Assembly (NCBI RefSeq): GCF_023349185.1
Contig: NZ_JAKIKY010000012.1
Location: 62,001-126,000, forward strand
Direction of reading: 5' to 3'
DNA length: 64,000 nt
Source: Shewanella aquimarina
Lineage (GTDB): Bacteria > Pseudomonadota > Gammaproteobacteria > Enterobacterales > Shewanellaceae
Position numbers and translations under genes: made by a program. Position 1 is the stretch's first letter, and each line of letters starts with the position of its first letter. Under the pieces are notes generated by a model. It saw nothing but the letters and a program-made list of their open reading frames with translations, did no database searches and was not told the origin of the DNA. Of the stretch, positions 17,631 through 26,490 are shown piece after piece.

Positions 17631-18470
17631 CTATTCGCCCACTTCCCAAGTGACCTGCACATGGCCGCCGCCCTGATTCAGTAGCGGATCCAGATATGCC
17701 AGCGTCGTCTCGGCTATCTCATCGAGCTGCCAGGGGGGATTGATCACCCACAGGCCTGCCGCCGTCATGCCAAATTCCTCGCTGTCGGGTCTAATCGCCT
17801 GTTCGATACGTAGCTGGCGCTTGATGCCGCTCTGCTTCAGCAGGTCAAACATGGCCTCGGTCTGCTCGCGTTTCACCACGGGATACCAGATCATATAGAC
17901 GCCGGTGGCAAACTTCTTGTGCGCCTTGATCACGGCCTTGGCGACCTCCTGGTAGTCGCTCTTTATCTCGTAGCTGGGGTCGATAAGGATGACGCCGCGG
18001 CGTTCCAGTGGCGGCACGGCGGCAAGTAGCCCCTTCAGGCCATCGCCCTTGATCACCTTGATCTGCTTGTCACCGCCCAGTTGCTCATCCAACAGCTGAT
18101 GGTCGGCGCCGTGCAGCTCATGCAGCACCATGCGATCATTATCTCTTAGGTTCATGTCGACAAAAGCGGGGGAGCCCGGGTAGAGCTCCAGCTCGTCTGA
18201 GCCATTGAAGTGTTTGATATCGCTTATGTATTGGCAAAGTGCCTCGGGCAGTTCCTGCTTGTCCCACAGCTTGGCGACCCCCTCTAAATATTCACCCGTC
18301 TTCTGGGCAAACTCATCGGATAGCGCATAACCACCGGCGCCCGCATGGGTATCGATATACACCATGGGCTTATTCTTCTTATGCATCAACTTGAGGGTTT
18401 GCAGCAAGATACTGTGCTTGAGCACATCGGCATAGTTTCCGGCGTGGTAGCCGTGACGATAACTTAACAT
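17631..18470 (-). CDS. rlmJ: 23S rRNA (adenine(2030)-N(6))-methyltransferase
   Basis: The protein is taken to start at ATG 18470 (MLSYRHGYHAGNYADVLKH), which aligns with E. coli RlmJ and gives 279 residues; the longer frame from 18572 adds 34 residues without homology. The SAM-binding region includes YIDTHAGAGGY, and the catalytic motif IV reads DPSYE instead of DPPYE in E. coli. It methylates A2030 of 23S rRNA. It converges with the lemA operon and is divergent from rsmJ, with 162 bp between the two methyltransferase genes. Confidence 0.93.
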   Translation of the reverse strand: MLSYRHGYHAGNYADVLKHSILLQTLKLMHKKNKPMVYIDTHAGAGGYALSDEFAQKTGEYLEGVAKLWDKQELPEALCQYISDIKHFNGSDELELYPGSPAFVDMNLRDNDRMVLHELHGADHQLLDEQLGGDKQIKVIKGDGLKGLLAAVPPLERRGVILIDPSYEIKSDYQEVAKAVIKAHKKFATGVYMIWYPVVKREQTEAMFDLLKQSGIKRQLRIEQAIRPDSEEFGMTAAGLWVINPPWQLDEIAETTLAYLDPLLNQGGGHVQVTWEVGE

Positions 18471-18632
18471 GAAGATTCCAGATGGTGAGGGCGCTAGCCT
18501 GATAGGGCGATTATAGGGGGGATGCCTGCCCAGGTACAGCAGCAGGCAGTAAGCCTCGCTAACAAAGACCATATTCAGCGCGGCGCAGTTTTGGCATAAT
18601 GAGGGCGTTATTTCTTAACTTATTGAGCCAAA

Positions 18633-19412
18633 GTGACTGCATCATCGACCAAGCCCGCATCTGTGGGGATCTTTTTTAATCGCCAATACCCGACCCTGGA
18701 AGCCGTGTGTGATCGCTGGGGGCTAGTGTTCGACAAGGACGCTCAGTTCGAGCTGGTGTTCGAAGATAACTGTCTCATCTTAAACAAGCGCGACGAGCCC
18801 AAGCTCAAGGGCATATTGGTGGATTTTGTCACCGGCGCCGTGGCTCACAGGCGTAAGTTCGGTGGCGGTCGAGGCCAGGCGATAGCCAAGGCGGTGGGCC
18901 TTAAGCAGGGCGTGACCCCGAGCGTCGTCGATGGCACCGCAGGCCTTGGGCGGGACGCCTTCGTGCTCGCCAGCCTGGGCTGCAAGGTTACCATGGTTGA
19001 ACGCAATCCCGTGGTGGCCGCCTTGCTGGAAGATGGTCTGCGCCGCGCCTATGAAGATGCCGATATCGGCCCCTGGATGCGTGAGCGCATGCATCTGGTG
19101 CATGGTTCCAGCCTGACGGCGTTGGCCGAACTGGGTGAGCAGGTGGATGTGGTCTATCTGGACCCTATGTATCCCCACAGAGAAAAGTCGGCCCTGGTGA
19201 AGAAAGAAATGCGGGTGTTCCAATCGCTGGTGGGCGCCGACCTCGACGCCGACGGCCTGCTGGCTCCGGCCATGGCCCTCGCCAGTAAGCGCGTGGTGGT
19301 CAAGCGCCCCGACTATGCCGACGACCTCGACGGCGTTAAACCCAGCACCCGCATCGAGACCAAGAAGAACCGCTTCGATGTCTACGTTAAGGCCGCGATG
19401 AAGAGCGAGTAG
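18633..19412 (+). CDS. rsmJ: 16S rRNA (guanine(1516)-N(2))-methyltransferase
   Basis: This 259-residue protein starts with GTG at 18633. It has the SAM-binding [18 protein letters not shown] (about 96-113), an acidic end of strand 2 in VTMVERNP and the motif [20 protein letters not shown], all typical of RsmJ (YhiQ). It methylates G1516 of 16S rRNA. In E. coli the gene neighbours prlC; here prlC is 8 kb upstream and rlmJ adjoins it. Confidence 0.94.
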   Translation: MTASSTKPASVGIFFNRQYPTLEAVCDRWGLVFDKDAQFELVFEDNCLILNKRDEPKLKGILVDFVTGAVAHRRKFGGGRGQAIAKAVGLKQGVTPSVVDGTAGLGRDAFVLASLGCKVTMVERNPVVAALLEDGLRRAYEDADIGPWMRERMHLVHGSSLTALAELGEQVDVVYLDPMYPHREKSALVKKEMRVFQSLVGADLDADGLLAPAMALASKRVVVKRPDYADDLDGVKPSTRIETKKNRFDVYVKAAMKSE

Positions 19413-19454
19413 TGTCTAGAAAGTTGATGGCGATTCATACTCCTCGAAACTAAG

Positions 19455-19850
19455 GTGATTAGTGTGAGTTTAGTGGATTTTATTAAACGCTACTTGTCTA
19501 GTAGTTATAATAGAAAGGTTAAGAGTTGGAACAAGAAGGGGGCAATGTTTTTTGTGAAGTTTGACTTTGTCATTACTCTCACGCAAATATTTTTACCACT
19601 GGCTTTGATAACGGCTGTGTATATATTAGGGGATTGGCGTTGGGTGGTATTTACAGCACCGTTTTTGGGCGGGGTGATGGAGTATATTTTATCTCTTAAA
19701 TATCAGATTTATAGAGATATTGAACTCTATGGCACTAATGATGGATTTGATACTTATTGGCTTGTGATTTTTCTGGCGTTTATGGGAGTAATGACCGCTG
19801 GGGGGATATTGATATTCCTCAAAGAAATAGGATATTTCACAGTCTACTGA
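19455..19850 (+). CDS. Small hypothetical membrane protein
   Basis: Of 131 residues, three stretches could span the membrane: about 36-56 (VITLTQIFLPLALITAVYIL), 63-82 and 100-122. The N-terminal 30 residues are basic and would stay in the cytoplasm. The start is uncertain: GTG at 19455 or GTG at 19464, AAGGTG being nearby. Codon use is more A+T-rich than in rsmJ. No family recognised; it borders an accessory zone and may be acquired. Confidence 0.55.
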   Translation: MISVSLVDFIKRYLSSSYNRKVKSWNKKGAMFFVKFDFVITLTQIFLPLALITAVYILGDWRWVVFTAPFLGGVMEYILSLKYQIYRDIELYGTNDGFDTYWLVIFLAFMGVMTAGGILIFLKEIGYFTVY

Positions 19851-19948
19851 GTCTAAAGTGAACAAGCGTTACAGAACAGAAAAATAGGCAGCTTTGCTCG
19901 CCAGCAAGCCCCATATACTTGGTAATGCTATTCGGTTAAGCATAGTGG

Positions 19949-20239
19949 GTAATGCGAGCACAATAACCCAAAGGCATAGCGTTCTGCTTTAAAGATTAAC
20001 TAGAGCTAGTAGATGAAACCGGACGGGTCATCCGAGAAGATAAGCGAGGTGCTATCTCAAAAAGTGCAGAGAATATCTTGCAACGAATTAATGTTGTCGC
20101 AGAAACCTGGCTTATATTAACGACTGATTTTGGCAAGCCCTTTAGAGGGCCTGTTGGCTCAGTGCAAGAGCTTGATGACTATTATACCCACCTAGAAAAA
20201 CGACGAAGGCACTTTGCAAGCAGTTGTCAGCATCTGTAA
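19949..20239 (+). pseudogene. REP-associated tyrosine transposase (RAYT/IS200-like), C-terminal remnant
   Basis: Translating without regard to stops gives PKGIAFCFKD, a TAA at 19997, then LELVDETGRVIREDKRGAIS and further residues to a final RRRHFASSCQHL before TAA at 20237. This is the typical end of RAYT-like transposases found in Shewanella and relatives (FxLxDYLELVDxTGR, IRxDKRG). The TAA stands where tyrosine (TAT/TAC) is expected, and a second stop lies at about 19962. The N-terminal HUH catalytic part is absent. The gene is dead. Confidence 0.72.
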
Positions 20240-20496
20240 CTTAGCTAGTATTTAGTCGTCTCCCACTTTTGCACTCGGCCTGTTACTTAGGTCAATTTGT
20301 GATGCCTTAAATTCTGCCTTTTTGTCTTATTTCTATCAAATCCACCCTATCTGACGCTCCGCTCGCAGCCATCTCAATGAGCGTTCTCATTTATGGGGCC
20401 TTCCTGGGGCTGTATAGGAGTAATCTGGAAATAATGGTGCTATGTTATTGATTAACTTTGGGTGGCTTGCTTTTTTGTGGGCAAAGAGTCTTAAAG

Positions 20497-20991
20497 ATGA
20501 ACAAGTATTGGTTGTTATTGGTATTAGCTTTCGGTATCGAGAGTGTCGGTTTTTGTTCCGTGGCAGAAGAGACTCACGAGAGTGCAGATGAGATTGTGCT
20601 AGATTTTCTGGCTGATCTTGCACAGATTCAGGTCGAGGAAGGCGAGATTATTGCAAGTAAAATAAATAGTATTTATAGAAGTTCACATTGGGTTGATGTT
20701 TCCCTAGGAGATATGCGCAATGTGGACACCTCTTTTGTCAACGCGCCATTTTTAAGCTTAGTAAGGCTGAATGACGGGAAGGTTTTACAATCCAAGGTTG
20801 TTGATAAATATGCATGTGTATTTGTCGCAAATAAGGGTGTCATTGGTGGTTTTTCTTTAGTCTATGAAGATGGATGGAAGTTTATGGCTCCATCTGTTTA
20901 TTGGGAAGACCAGAAGCTTCCGAAAGAGTGTTCAGCATTGAAGTTTGAACTGGGTGTAACTGCTACGGAATTTATTACTTTAAAGGAATGA
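20497..20991 (+). CDS. Hypothetical exported protein, 164 aa
   Basis: Taking ATG 20497 as start gives a clear signal peptide (MNKYWLLLVLAFGIESVGF, then CSVAEE). The cysteine after GF might be lipidated, but the lipobox is poor. The mature part is acidic near its N terminus (EETHESADE) and alpha/beta downstream, with SLVYEDGWKFMAPSVYW near the end. An upstream in-frame ATG at 20458 would hide the signal peptide and is less likely. Base composition is A+T-rich. No family recognised. Confidence 0.6.
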   Translation: MNKYWLLLVLAFGIESVGFCSVAEETHESADEIVLDFLADLAQIQVEEGEIIASKINSIYRSSHWVDVSLGDMRNVDTSFVNAPFLSLVRLNDGKVLQSKVVDKYACVFVANKGVIGGFSLVYEDGWKFMAPSVYWEDQKLPKECSALKFELGVTATEFITLKE

Positions 20992-21098
20992 GCGTGGCTT
21001 AATAGCTTTCTTGGGATTTGAGTGGGCCTCTTTCTATAGATATTTCTATGATTATTGGAAGTGAAGCCGTTTATTTAAAGCTAAGTTTAATTGTGTAT

Positions 21099-21125
21099 AA
21101 GCCCCAATAATCTTCGGGCTTTTTC
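21099..21125 (+). terminator. Terminator-like hairpin after exported protein gene
   Basis: AAGCCC (21099-21104) and GGGCTT (21116-21121) enclose an 11-base loop and are followed by TTTTC. It lies 107 bp after the gene. Confidence 0.6.
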
Positions 21126-21336
21126 TTGCTTGTAATTTGGTTTGTGAAAATCGATGAAGTGTTCAGTGCTTGCCTGAGGGGCAATGTTGATCTGTGTCGC
21201 CAGTTAGGGCGACAGGTACTATCGATCGCAGCTAGTTCTTGCCACTCACTATGCAGCGTTGTCAGTGGATTTTAAAATATCCGGGTGTTGTAAAAGTACA
21301 TGTCATAACCATGGTCTGAAAAAGGCTGCTCTTATT

Positions 21337-21426
21337 TGTCAGCTTATGGTTATATTTTATGTCAGGTTATGATTGCATCTTTTGGCTAAGTGATTGAAAA
21401 CTGGAGGCAGCCTATGTCAGCTTATG
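21337..21426 (+). repeat. Three direct copies of TGTCAGSTTATG
   Basis: Copies at 21337-21348, 21360-21371 and 21415-21426 share TGTCAG and TTATG, with only the middle base variable. Distances are 23 and 55 bp, close to whole numbers of helical turns for the first pair only roughly. Confidence 0.6.
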
Positions 21427-21567
21427 CTTCTAGCGACAAATTAACTTCCAGCAGTCACCGCGATAAAGCTTGAAATGACCTTTCCTTCGGGCCTGAGGCT
21501 TTTATGGGTTCTGACCTGGGGTTAGTCATACTGACTTTTTGTTCTTTAAAAACAGCATTAAACAACC

Positions 21568-21587
21568 CGACTTGTGTCGTTTTTTTC
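21568..21587 (+). terminator. Short hairpin with T run
   Basis: CGAC (21568-21571) and GTCG (21576-21579) around TTGT are followed by seven T. The stem is only 4 bp, so termination would be weak. Confidence 0.4.
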
Positions 21588-21768
21588 GTTTGAAAATGAG
21601 ACACCCTGTTTTCTTTTAGGTGCGAATCAAGTTAGTGTAGACGGCTATCCGGTTCATTGTTTTCAATTGTTTGCCGACTCTTCGGCTGCGTCGCTTTGAG
21701 ATCTGAAAACCGGAATACCTGCCCAAGGCTTGATTTTGGGATTTCATAACAAGTAACACGAAGAACCT

Positions 21769-22953
21769 ATGCCGATTTTAATCCAATACCTTTTTGCCAT
21801 CGGTTCCTTTCAAGGCGTTTTAATGGCGTGCCTGTTAATTGTCGGCGGGCAGAACAGTCAAGGCAATCGCATATTGGGAAGCTGGTGTCTGTTTCTTGCG
21901 TTGCGCTTCTTAAGCGCGTTCATTCCCATGAATGGAGAATTGAATGCGTTTTCCGACCTTATCGGCTGGAGTTATTTTTTACCGGCGGGTTACGGCGCCC
22001 TGCTGTTTTTGTACTGCCGCCATGCGCTGATGGAACAAAGGTTTCGCTACCTAGACTTGTGGCATTTTACACCTCTGCTTATTTGCTGGGGACTTAATTT
22101 GGATATCTTGCTGGCACCGGCGGAAAGCAAATTAGCCATGGTGCAGTCCGGAGGGCCCGAGTCGTGGCGCTTTGAGCTAAGTAACTTGATTTTATTCTTT
22201 CAGGCGTTTATTTATCTCGGGTTCACTATCGGGCTGCTGCATCGGTGTCGGATTAAAGCGGCGCAAACCCTGTCGGACTTCAACCCAGCTATTTTTACCT
22301 GGCTGTGGAAATTGTTGGTTCTGAATGGCGTCATCTGGCTTTTCAAAGCCCTGGGAAGTCTCAGCACCGATTTTTCGCGACTCTCAACCTTAGGCGATCT
22401 CTTGATCGTGATTTTGATCTACAGCATTGCCCTGGCCCAGTGGCGTAACCCCAGATTGTTCACAATAGCCAAACTGGCGGAAACGCCGAATATCGATGAC
22501 GTTTCGACATTGCAGACCCATTCGGGTGACGGGAATATTCAGGGGCAACAGACGACCGACAAACAGAGCGGGGTGCTTACCGAGGGCATTCGCTGTAACC
22601 TTTCGAATGTCGTCAAACAGCATATGGCCGAACACCGTCCCTACCTAGATAACCAGCTGACGTTGACGCGTCTGGCAGAGGCCGTTGGATTGACGCCCCA
22701 TCATTTGTCTGAGGTGTTGAATCAACAGGAAAGTAAAAACTTTTATCAGTTCGTCAATCAGTACCGCATCCATTATTTTTGCGAGAAATTGCGGGCGGAC
22801 AGTTCTGCTAAACTGCTCGACCTCGCTTTGGAATCCGGTTTTTCATCGAAGAGCACATTTAATGCCGTTTTCAAACAGTTCACCGGGAAAACGCCCAGTC
22901 AATATCGCGAGCAGTTGAGCCGGGCCGTACAAATCGAGTCCGGCTCGGCCTAG
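21769..22953 (+). CDS. AraC family regulator with N-terminal membrane domain
   Basis: The N-terminal half (about 1-225) has seven hydrophobic segments; the C-terminal part is an AraC/XylS double helix-turn-helix (from about 285: LTLTRLAEAVGLTPHHLSEV, then ALESGFSSKSTFNAVFKQFT with the GKTPSQYR signature). Such membrane-embedded one-component regulators sense an outer or membrane signal and bind DNA from the membrane. The neighbouring M28 peptidase gene downstream (98 bp) is the obvious target candidate. Codon preference (many TTG, CGG, GGG and ATT codons) differs from core genes nearby, suggesting transfer of this pair; I did not compute this. Confidence 0.88.
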   Translation: MPILIQYLFAIGSFQGVLMACLLIVGGQNSQGNRILGSWCLFLALRFLSAFIPMNGELNAFSDLIGWSYFLPAGYGALLFLYCRHALMEQRFRYLDLWHFTPLLICWGLNLDILLAPAESKLAMVQSGGPESWRFELSNLILFFQAFIYLGFTIGLLHRCRIKAAQTLSDFNPAIFTWLWKLLVLNGVIWLFKALGSLSTDFSRLSTLGDLLIVILIYSIALAQWRNPRLFTIAKLAETPNIDDVSTLQTHSGDGNIQGQQTTDKQSGVLTEGIRCNLSNVVKQHMAEHRPYLDNQLTLTRLAEAVGLTPHHLSEVLNQQESKNFYQFVNQYRIHYFCEKLRADSSAKLLDLALESGFSSKSTFNAVFKQFTGKTPSQYREQLSRAVQIESGSA

Positions 22954-23051
22954 TTGTACGTCCGAATCGGCCGATTCAGGCGCATTCTCCTTTCTCAGTG
23001 CGTAAATTCACAGACGTTTATATGTTGAATGTACTGTGAAAGGACCTATTG

Positions 23052-24746
23052 ATGAATGTTGAAACAACCCTCAAGGCGCTCTTTGTCGGCGGGCTGATGC
23101 TGATATCTGCCTGTACCTCTGCCGCCCGACCGGCTGCGGATGCAGCGGTTCAATCCGCTTCGCGCCCGACGGAGGAACGGGTAAAAAGCAGGCTTCGTGC
23201 CGATGTCGAATTTCTTGCCAGTGACCTGTTGGAAGGGCGCGAAACCGGCAGGCGCGGCCATGCCATTGCGGCGCATTATGTCGCGAGTCGGTTGGCCCAG
23301 TATGGCGTGACCCCCATGGGCGACAATCACACCTGGTATCAAGCGGTTCCTATGCTGAAAAGCACGCTAGATCCGGTTTCGGCGCACATGACATTACACG
23401 GCCGAGTGAGTACCGAACCGCTCAAGCTTGAGTATTCTAAGGAATTTATCGTACTGCCGGGGGCTGGAGCCGCATCGGGACGGGTGAGGGCCCAGGTGAC
23501 CTTTGCCGGTTACGGTATCGTATCGAAGGCACTCAAGCAGAATGATTATGCGGGGCTCGATGTCGCCGGAAAAATCGTGTTGATATTGGCCGGAAGGCCA
23601 GCCTCATACTCAAGCGAGGCGGGGGCATTTGTGGCAAAGCCGGATGAAAAAATTCGCCATGCCGCAGAGCGGGGTGCTGTTGGTGTTATCTTCATGGGCC
23701 CCCCGACCGGAGAACGGCAGGGCTTTTATCGGCACATGGCCGAGTTTGCGAGCGCTCCCAGGCTGCAATGGCAGCAAAAAAATGGCATCGCCTTCGGTTC
23801 ATCCCCCGGTCTGCATGTCGTTGCCGCAGTCACCGCTGAGGCGGCCAAAACACTATTCACCGAGGCAGGATTGAGTTTGAACGGCCTATATGCCGACCTT
23901 AAGCAAGGCAAGTCTCCCGTGGGCTTCGACTTGAATCTTGATGTGTCGTTGGCGCATAGCACCGGCGTGGAGCGCATCAGCAGCCCGAACGTTGTGGGCG
24001 TGATCGAAGGGAGCGATCCTGTGCTGAAACACCAGTATGTCGTATATTCAGCTCATCTGGATCATATCGGCATGAGTGCCAATTCAGCCGAAGACCATAT
24101 CAACAACGGGGCTGTTGACAATGCCACCGGCGTCGCCATCATGCTGGAAACCGCTCGTCGCTTCAGCCTGGGAGAAAAGCCGAAGCGCTCCGTGTTGTTT
24201 GTTGCCGTGACCGGAGAAGAAAAAAACCTTCTCGGTTCGGACTACTTTGCGCACAATCCAAGGGTTCCCTCGAACGCCATAGTGGCGAACATTAATCTCG
24301 ATATGCCGATTTTGCTATATCCGTTTGCCGATATCATCGCATTCGGTGCGCAGCATTCGTCGATGGGGGACTTTGTAAAAGCGGCCGCCGAGAAAACGGG
24401 GCTCAAGATCAGTCCCGATCCGGTTCCCGAACTCGCGCTGTTTGTACAAACCGATCACTTTTCTTTTGTAAAACAAGGTATTCCGTCTGTCTATCTGATG
24501 CCGGGTTTTACTGCTGCCGATCCCGCACTCAACGGTGGGCAAATCGCTCAATCTTTCTATCGCACCCATTACCATCGGCCGTCGGACGATACCTCATTGC
24601 CTATCGACTATGACGCCGCGGCGATGTTCTCAGAGGTTAATTTTGCCCTCGGCAAGGAAATCGTCGACGCTGCAGCCCGTCCTAAGTGGTACCCGGGGGA
24701 TTTTTTCGGTGAGGAGTTCCGCTTGGAAGTGGCCGAGCTGCCATAG
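23052..24746 (+). CDS. M28 family zinc aminopeptidase, lipoprotein
   Basis: The chosen ATG (23052) has AAAGGA 8 bases upstream. The leader ends in LMLISAC, a lipobox, so the mature protein is probably lipid-anchored in the envelope. A PA domain (about 125-290) is inserted before the M28 catalytic core. Metal ligands are visible in SAHLDHIG, NNGAVDNATG, VTGEEKNLLGS (catalytic Glu and ligand Glu), NINLDMP and the final His in YHRPSDD. The enzyme would remove N-terminal amino acids from peptides outside the cytoplasm. It follows a membrane-bound AraC regulator with similar codon habits. A hairpin follows the stop. Confidence 0.9.
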   Translation: MNVETTLKALFVGGLMLISACTSAARPAADAAVQSASRPTEERVKSRLRADVEFLASDLLEGRETGRRGHAIAAHYVASRLAQYGVTPMGDNHTWYQAVPMLKSTLDPVSAHMTLHGRVSTEPLKLEYSKEFIVLPGAGAASGRVRAQVTFAGYGIVSKALKQNDYAGLDVAGKIVLILAGRPASYSSEAGAFVAKPDEKIRHAAERGAVGVIFMGPPTGERQGFYRHMAEFASAPRLQWQQKNGIAFGSSPGLHVVAAVTAEAAKTLFTEAGLSLNGLYADLKQGKSPVGFDLNLDVSLAHSTGVERISSPNVVGVIEGSDPVLKHQYVVYSAHLDHIGMSANSAEDHINNGAVDNATGVAIMLETARRFSLGEKPKRSVLFVAVTGEEKNLLGSDYFAHNPRVPSNAIVANINLDMPILLYPFADIIAFGAQHSSMGDFVKAAAEKTGLKISPDPVPELALFVQTDHFSFVKQGIPSVYLMPGFTAADPALNGGQIAQSFYRTHYHRPSDDTSLPIDYDAAAMFSEVNFALGKEIVDAAARPKWYPGDFFGEEFRLEVAELP

Positions 24747-24765
24747 CTTGGGTTTTGGATATCTC

Positions 24766-24789
24766 GAAGCGCAGTCTGTCTGCGCTTTC
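24766..24789 (+). terminator. Hairpin after M28 peptidase gene
   Basis: GAAGCGCAG (24766-24774) pairs with CTGCGCTTTC (24780-24789). The T run is short (TTTC), so it is a moderate terminator at best. Confidence 0.5.
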
Positions 24790-25017
24790 GATGAGCCTCC
24801 CGGCCCGCTGTCGGCCGCCTGAGCAGTCGTTGTCAGTTGCAGCGTTCAGTGTTTGCCTGCAGGCGGGGCAACCGGGGACAGCGCCGCTAAATCCAAATGC
24901 TTGTGCACCATTGTCAATTCGTTGATTTCTTTGTGAATGACCTTTAATGAGGCGGCTATTGTTATGCCCGGCGGCGAGTGTTAGCTTGCTTATTTAGTGG
25001 TGTTTTGGGAGAAAGCA

Positions 25018-25233
25018 ATGATAAGGATTAATGTGTTCGGCAGATCTATGTCGGTTAGGCGTATTAGTGGTGAGTGGCAGCTGTTTAATGAGTCGCAAAC
25101 CGGGATGCGTGCTCGCGTCTATGATGTGGTGATCCCGCCCGAGCTGACAGAGGATGAGCTACCTGGTTTTCTGGATGATATCTATCATGAGCATGCCAGC
25201 GAGCAGTATCCTAGCGTGGTGATAGAGAGCTAA
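25018..25233 (+). CDS. Small conserved protein (DUF7661-like), 71 aa
   Basis: ATG 25018 is chosen over 24997 because GGGAGA lies just upstream. The 71-residue protein has an N-terminal strand (INVFGRSMSVRRISGEWQLF), a hydrophilic middle with VVIPPELTEDELPGFLDDIYHE and no signal or membrane segment. I associate this arrangement with DUF7661 from memory. It precedes the DUF2937 gene by 32 bp and is probably cotranscribed. Function unknown. Confidence 0.65.
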   Translation: MIRINVFGRSMSVRRISGEWQLFNESQTGMRARVYDVVIPPELTEDELPGFLDDIYHEHASEQYPSVVIES

Positions 25234-25265
25234 TGTCTGTTAATTGAAAGGCAAAGGTCGGATTG

Positions 25266-25811
25266 ATGCTAAGACGCTTGATGGATTATTTGAGACTCTT
25301 GTTGTTTGTCTGCGGCGTGCTGTTAGGCGTGCAGGTGCCGAGCTTTGTGGATCAGTATGGCAAGGCGCTTGCGGCGCATACCCAGGAAGCCAAACAGAGT
25401 CTGGCCGAGTTTCAGCGTGATGCCGACCGTTTCTTCGGCGGCGATCTCGACAGGCTCATCGCTCACTATAAGCAGAATCCCGATGCCGTATTCAACGCCG
25501 GCGGTGAGAGCATCGAGGCGATTTACCAAAGATATCGGCTGCTATCTGAGGCGCTAACGGAATTTAATCGGTCAGCCTATGGCGGATTCGACAGGCTTGT
25601 GCTTGCGCCCCTGCCTGAGATCCGAGACCAGGTGTGGCAGCACTTCAGCCACAGCATACTGGTGGATGGCCGCGCTATCGCCTTCGGTCTGGTGTTCGGC
25701 CTGCTGTTTGCCATGTTTTGCGAGTTGACGCTACACGGCTGCGGCCATTGTTGTCGCGGCGCCTATCGTCGCCTCAATTCTAAAGCTGAGCCGCAGCCAG
25801 AGAACAGATAA
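25266..25811 (+). CDS. DUF2937 family membrane protein
   Basis: From ATG 25266, with AAAGGT seven bases upstream, the protein has 181 residues. It has a membrane helix at each end (about 9-25 and 130-150) and between them a helical periplasmic part (YGKALAAHTQEAKQSLAEF). This layout and the NxGGESI.AIYQRY region fit DUF2937 proteins. The extreme C terminus contains HGCGHCCRGAYRR, a cysteine cluster in the cytoplasmic tail. Function unknown. Confidence 0.72.
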   Translation: MLRRLMDYLRLLLFVCGVLLGVQVPSFVDQYGKALAAHTQEAKQSLAEFQRDADRFFGGDLDRLIAHYKQNPDAVFNAGGESIEAIYQRYRLLSEALTEFNRSAYGGFDRLVLAPLPEIRDQVWQHFSHSILVDGRAIAFGLVFGLLFAMFCELTLHGCGHCCRGAYRRLNSKAEPQPENR

Positions 25812-25941
25812 GAGAAACCCTAACATTCGTCAGTGTTTGTCTCGCCAAATAACGGCTATGCTTCAGGTATCTGCTTAGGTGAGTGACATGATAAGGCCAA
25901 TTTGGCTGCCTAAGTTTACTGTTAACCATAAGGATTTTTCC

Positions 25942-26415
25942 ATGATAGTCCAAGGACAAACATTACCCGCCGCTACCTTAGGTCAGCTCACCGAGAACGG
26001 CATGGTCAACCATGATGTGAACGAACTGTTTGCCAACAAGAAGGTGGTGCTGTTTGCCGTACCCGGCGCCTTTACCCCAACCTGCTCCGAGGCGCATCTG
26101 CCCGGCTATGTGGTGCTGGCGGATCAGTTTAAGGCCAAAGGGGTCGATATTATTGCCTGTGTATCGGTCAACGATGCCTTCGTGATGAAGGCCTGGGGCG
26201 AGGCGCAAAATGCCAGCGAGCTGATGATGTTGGCCGATGGTGATGCCAGCTTTACCAAGGCATTGGGGCTGGAGATGGACACCGCAGGCTTTGGCGGTAT
26301 TCGCTCTCAGCGTTACGCCATGGTGATCGACAATGGCGTGGTGAGCCTGCTGAATGTCGAGGCGCCCAAGAGCTTCGAGGTCAGCAAGGCCGAGGTGGTA
26401 CTGGCGGCGTTATAG
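25942..26415 (+). CDS. Peroxiredoxin, Prx5 type
   Basis: ATG 25942, preceded by AAGGA at 8 bases, gives 157 residues, the normal size for bacterial Prx5. The peroxidatic cysteine is C48 in PGAFTPTCSEAHLPGY. The motif NDAFVMKAWGEAQ and FGGIRSQRYAMVIDNG are also typical. Apart from the cysteine in IIACVSVND no other Cys occurs, so it would be reduced by an outside thiol such as glutathione or act with atypical resolution. It reduces hydroperoxides in the cytoplasm. The longer frame from 25879 is a 5' extension without similarity. A terminator follows. Confidence 0.93.
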   Translation: MIVQGQTLPAATLGQLTENGMVNHDVNELFANKKVVLFAVPGAFTPTCSEAHLPGYVVLADQFKAKGVDIIACVSVNDAFVMKAWGEAQNASELMMLADGDASFTKALGLEMDTAGFGGIRSQRYAMVIDNGVVSLLNVEAPKSFEVSKAEVVLAAL

Positions 26416-26429
26416 TCCGCTGCAAATAG

Positions 26430-26456
26430 AAAAGGGAGCCCTAGGCTCCCTTTTTT
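26430..26456 (+). terminator. Terminator after peroxiredoxin gene
   Basis: AAAAGGGAGCC and GGCTCCCTTTTTT flank the loop CTA; T runs on both strands suggest that it also serves the convergent barrel gene. Confidence 0.9.
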
Positions 26457-26490
26457 GTGGCTAGTTGTGAAAAGGCACTAAAACAAGCCC

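Larger units (their letters stand above)
20992..21768. other. 777-bp intergenic region with repeats and two hairpins
   Basis: No protein gene was found. It contains a terminator (21099-21125), three copies of a 12-base word (21337-21426), a second short terminator-like hairpin (21568-21587) and an inverted pair TCCGGTT/AACCGGA (21648-21654 and 21708-21714) just before the AraC-type gene. It probably holds the latter's promoter and control sites. Confidence 0.5.
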
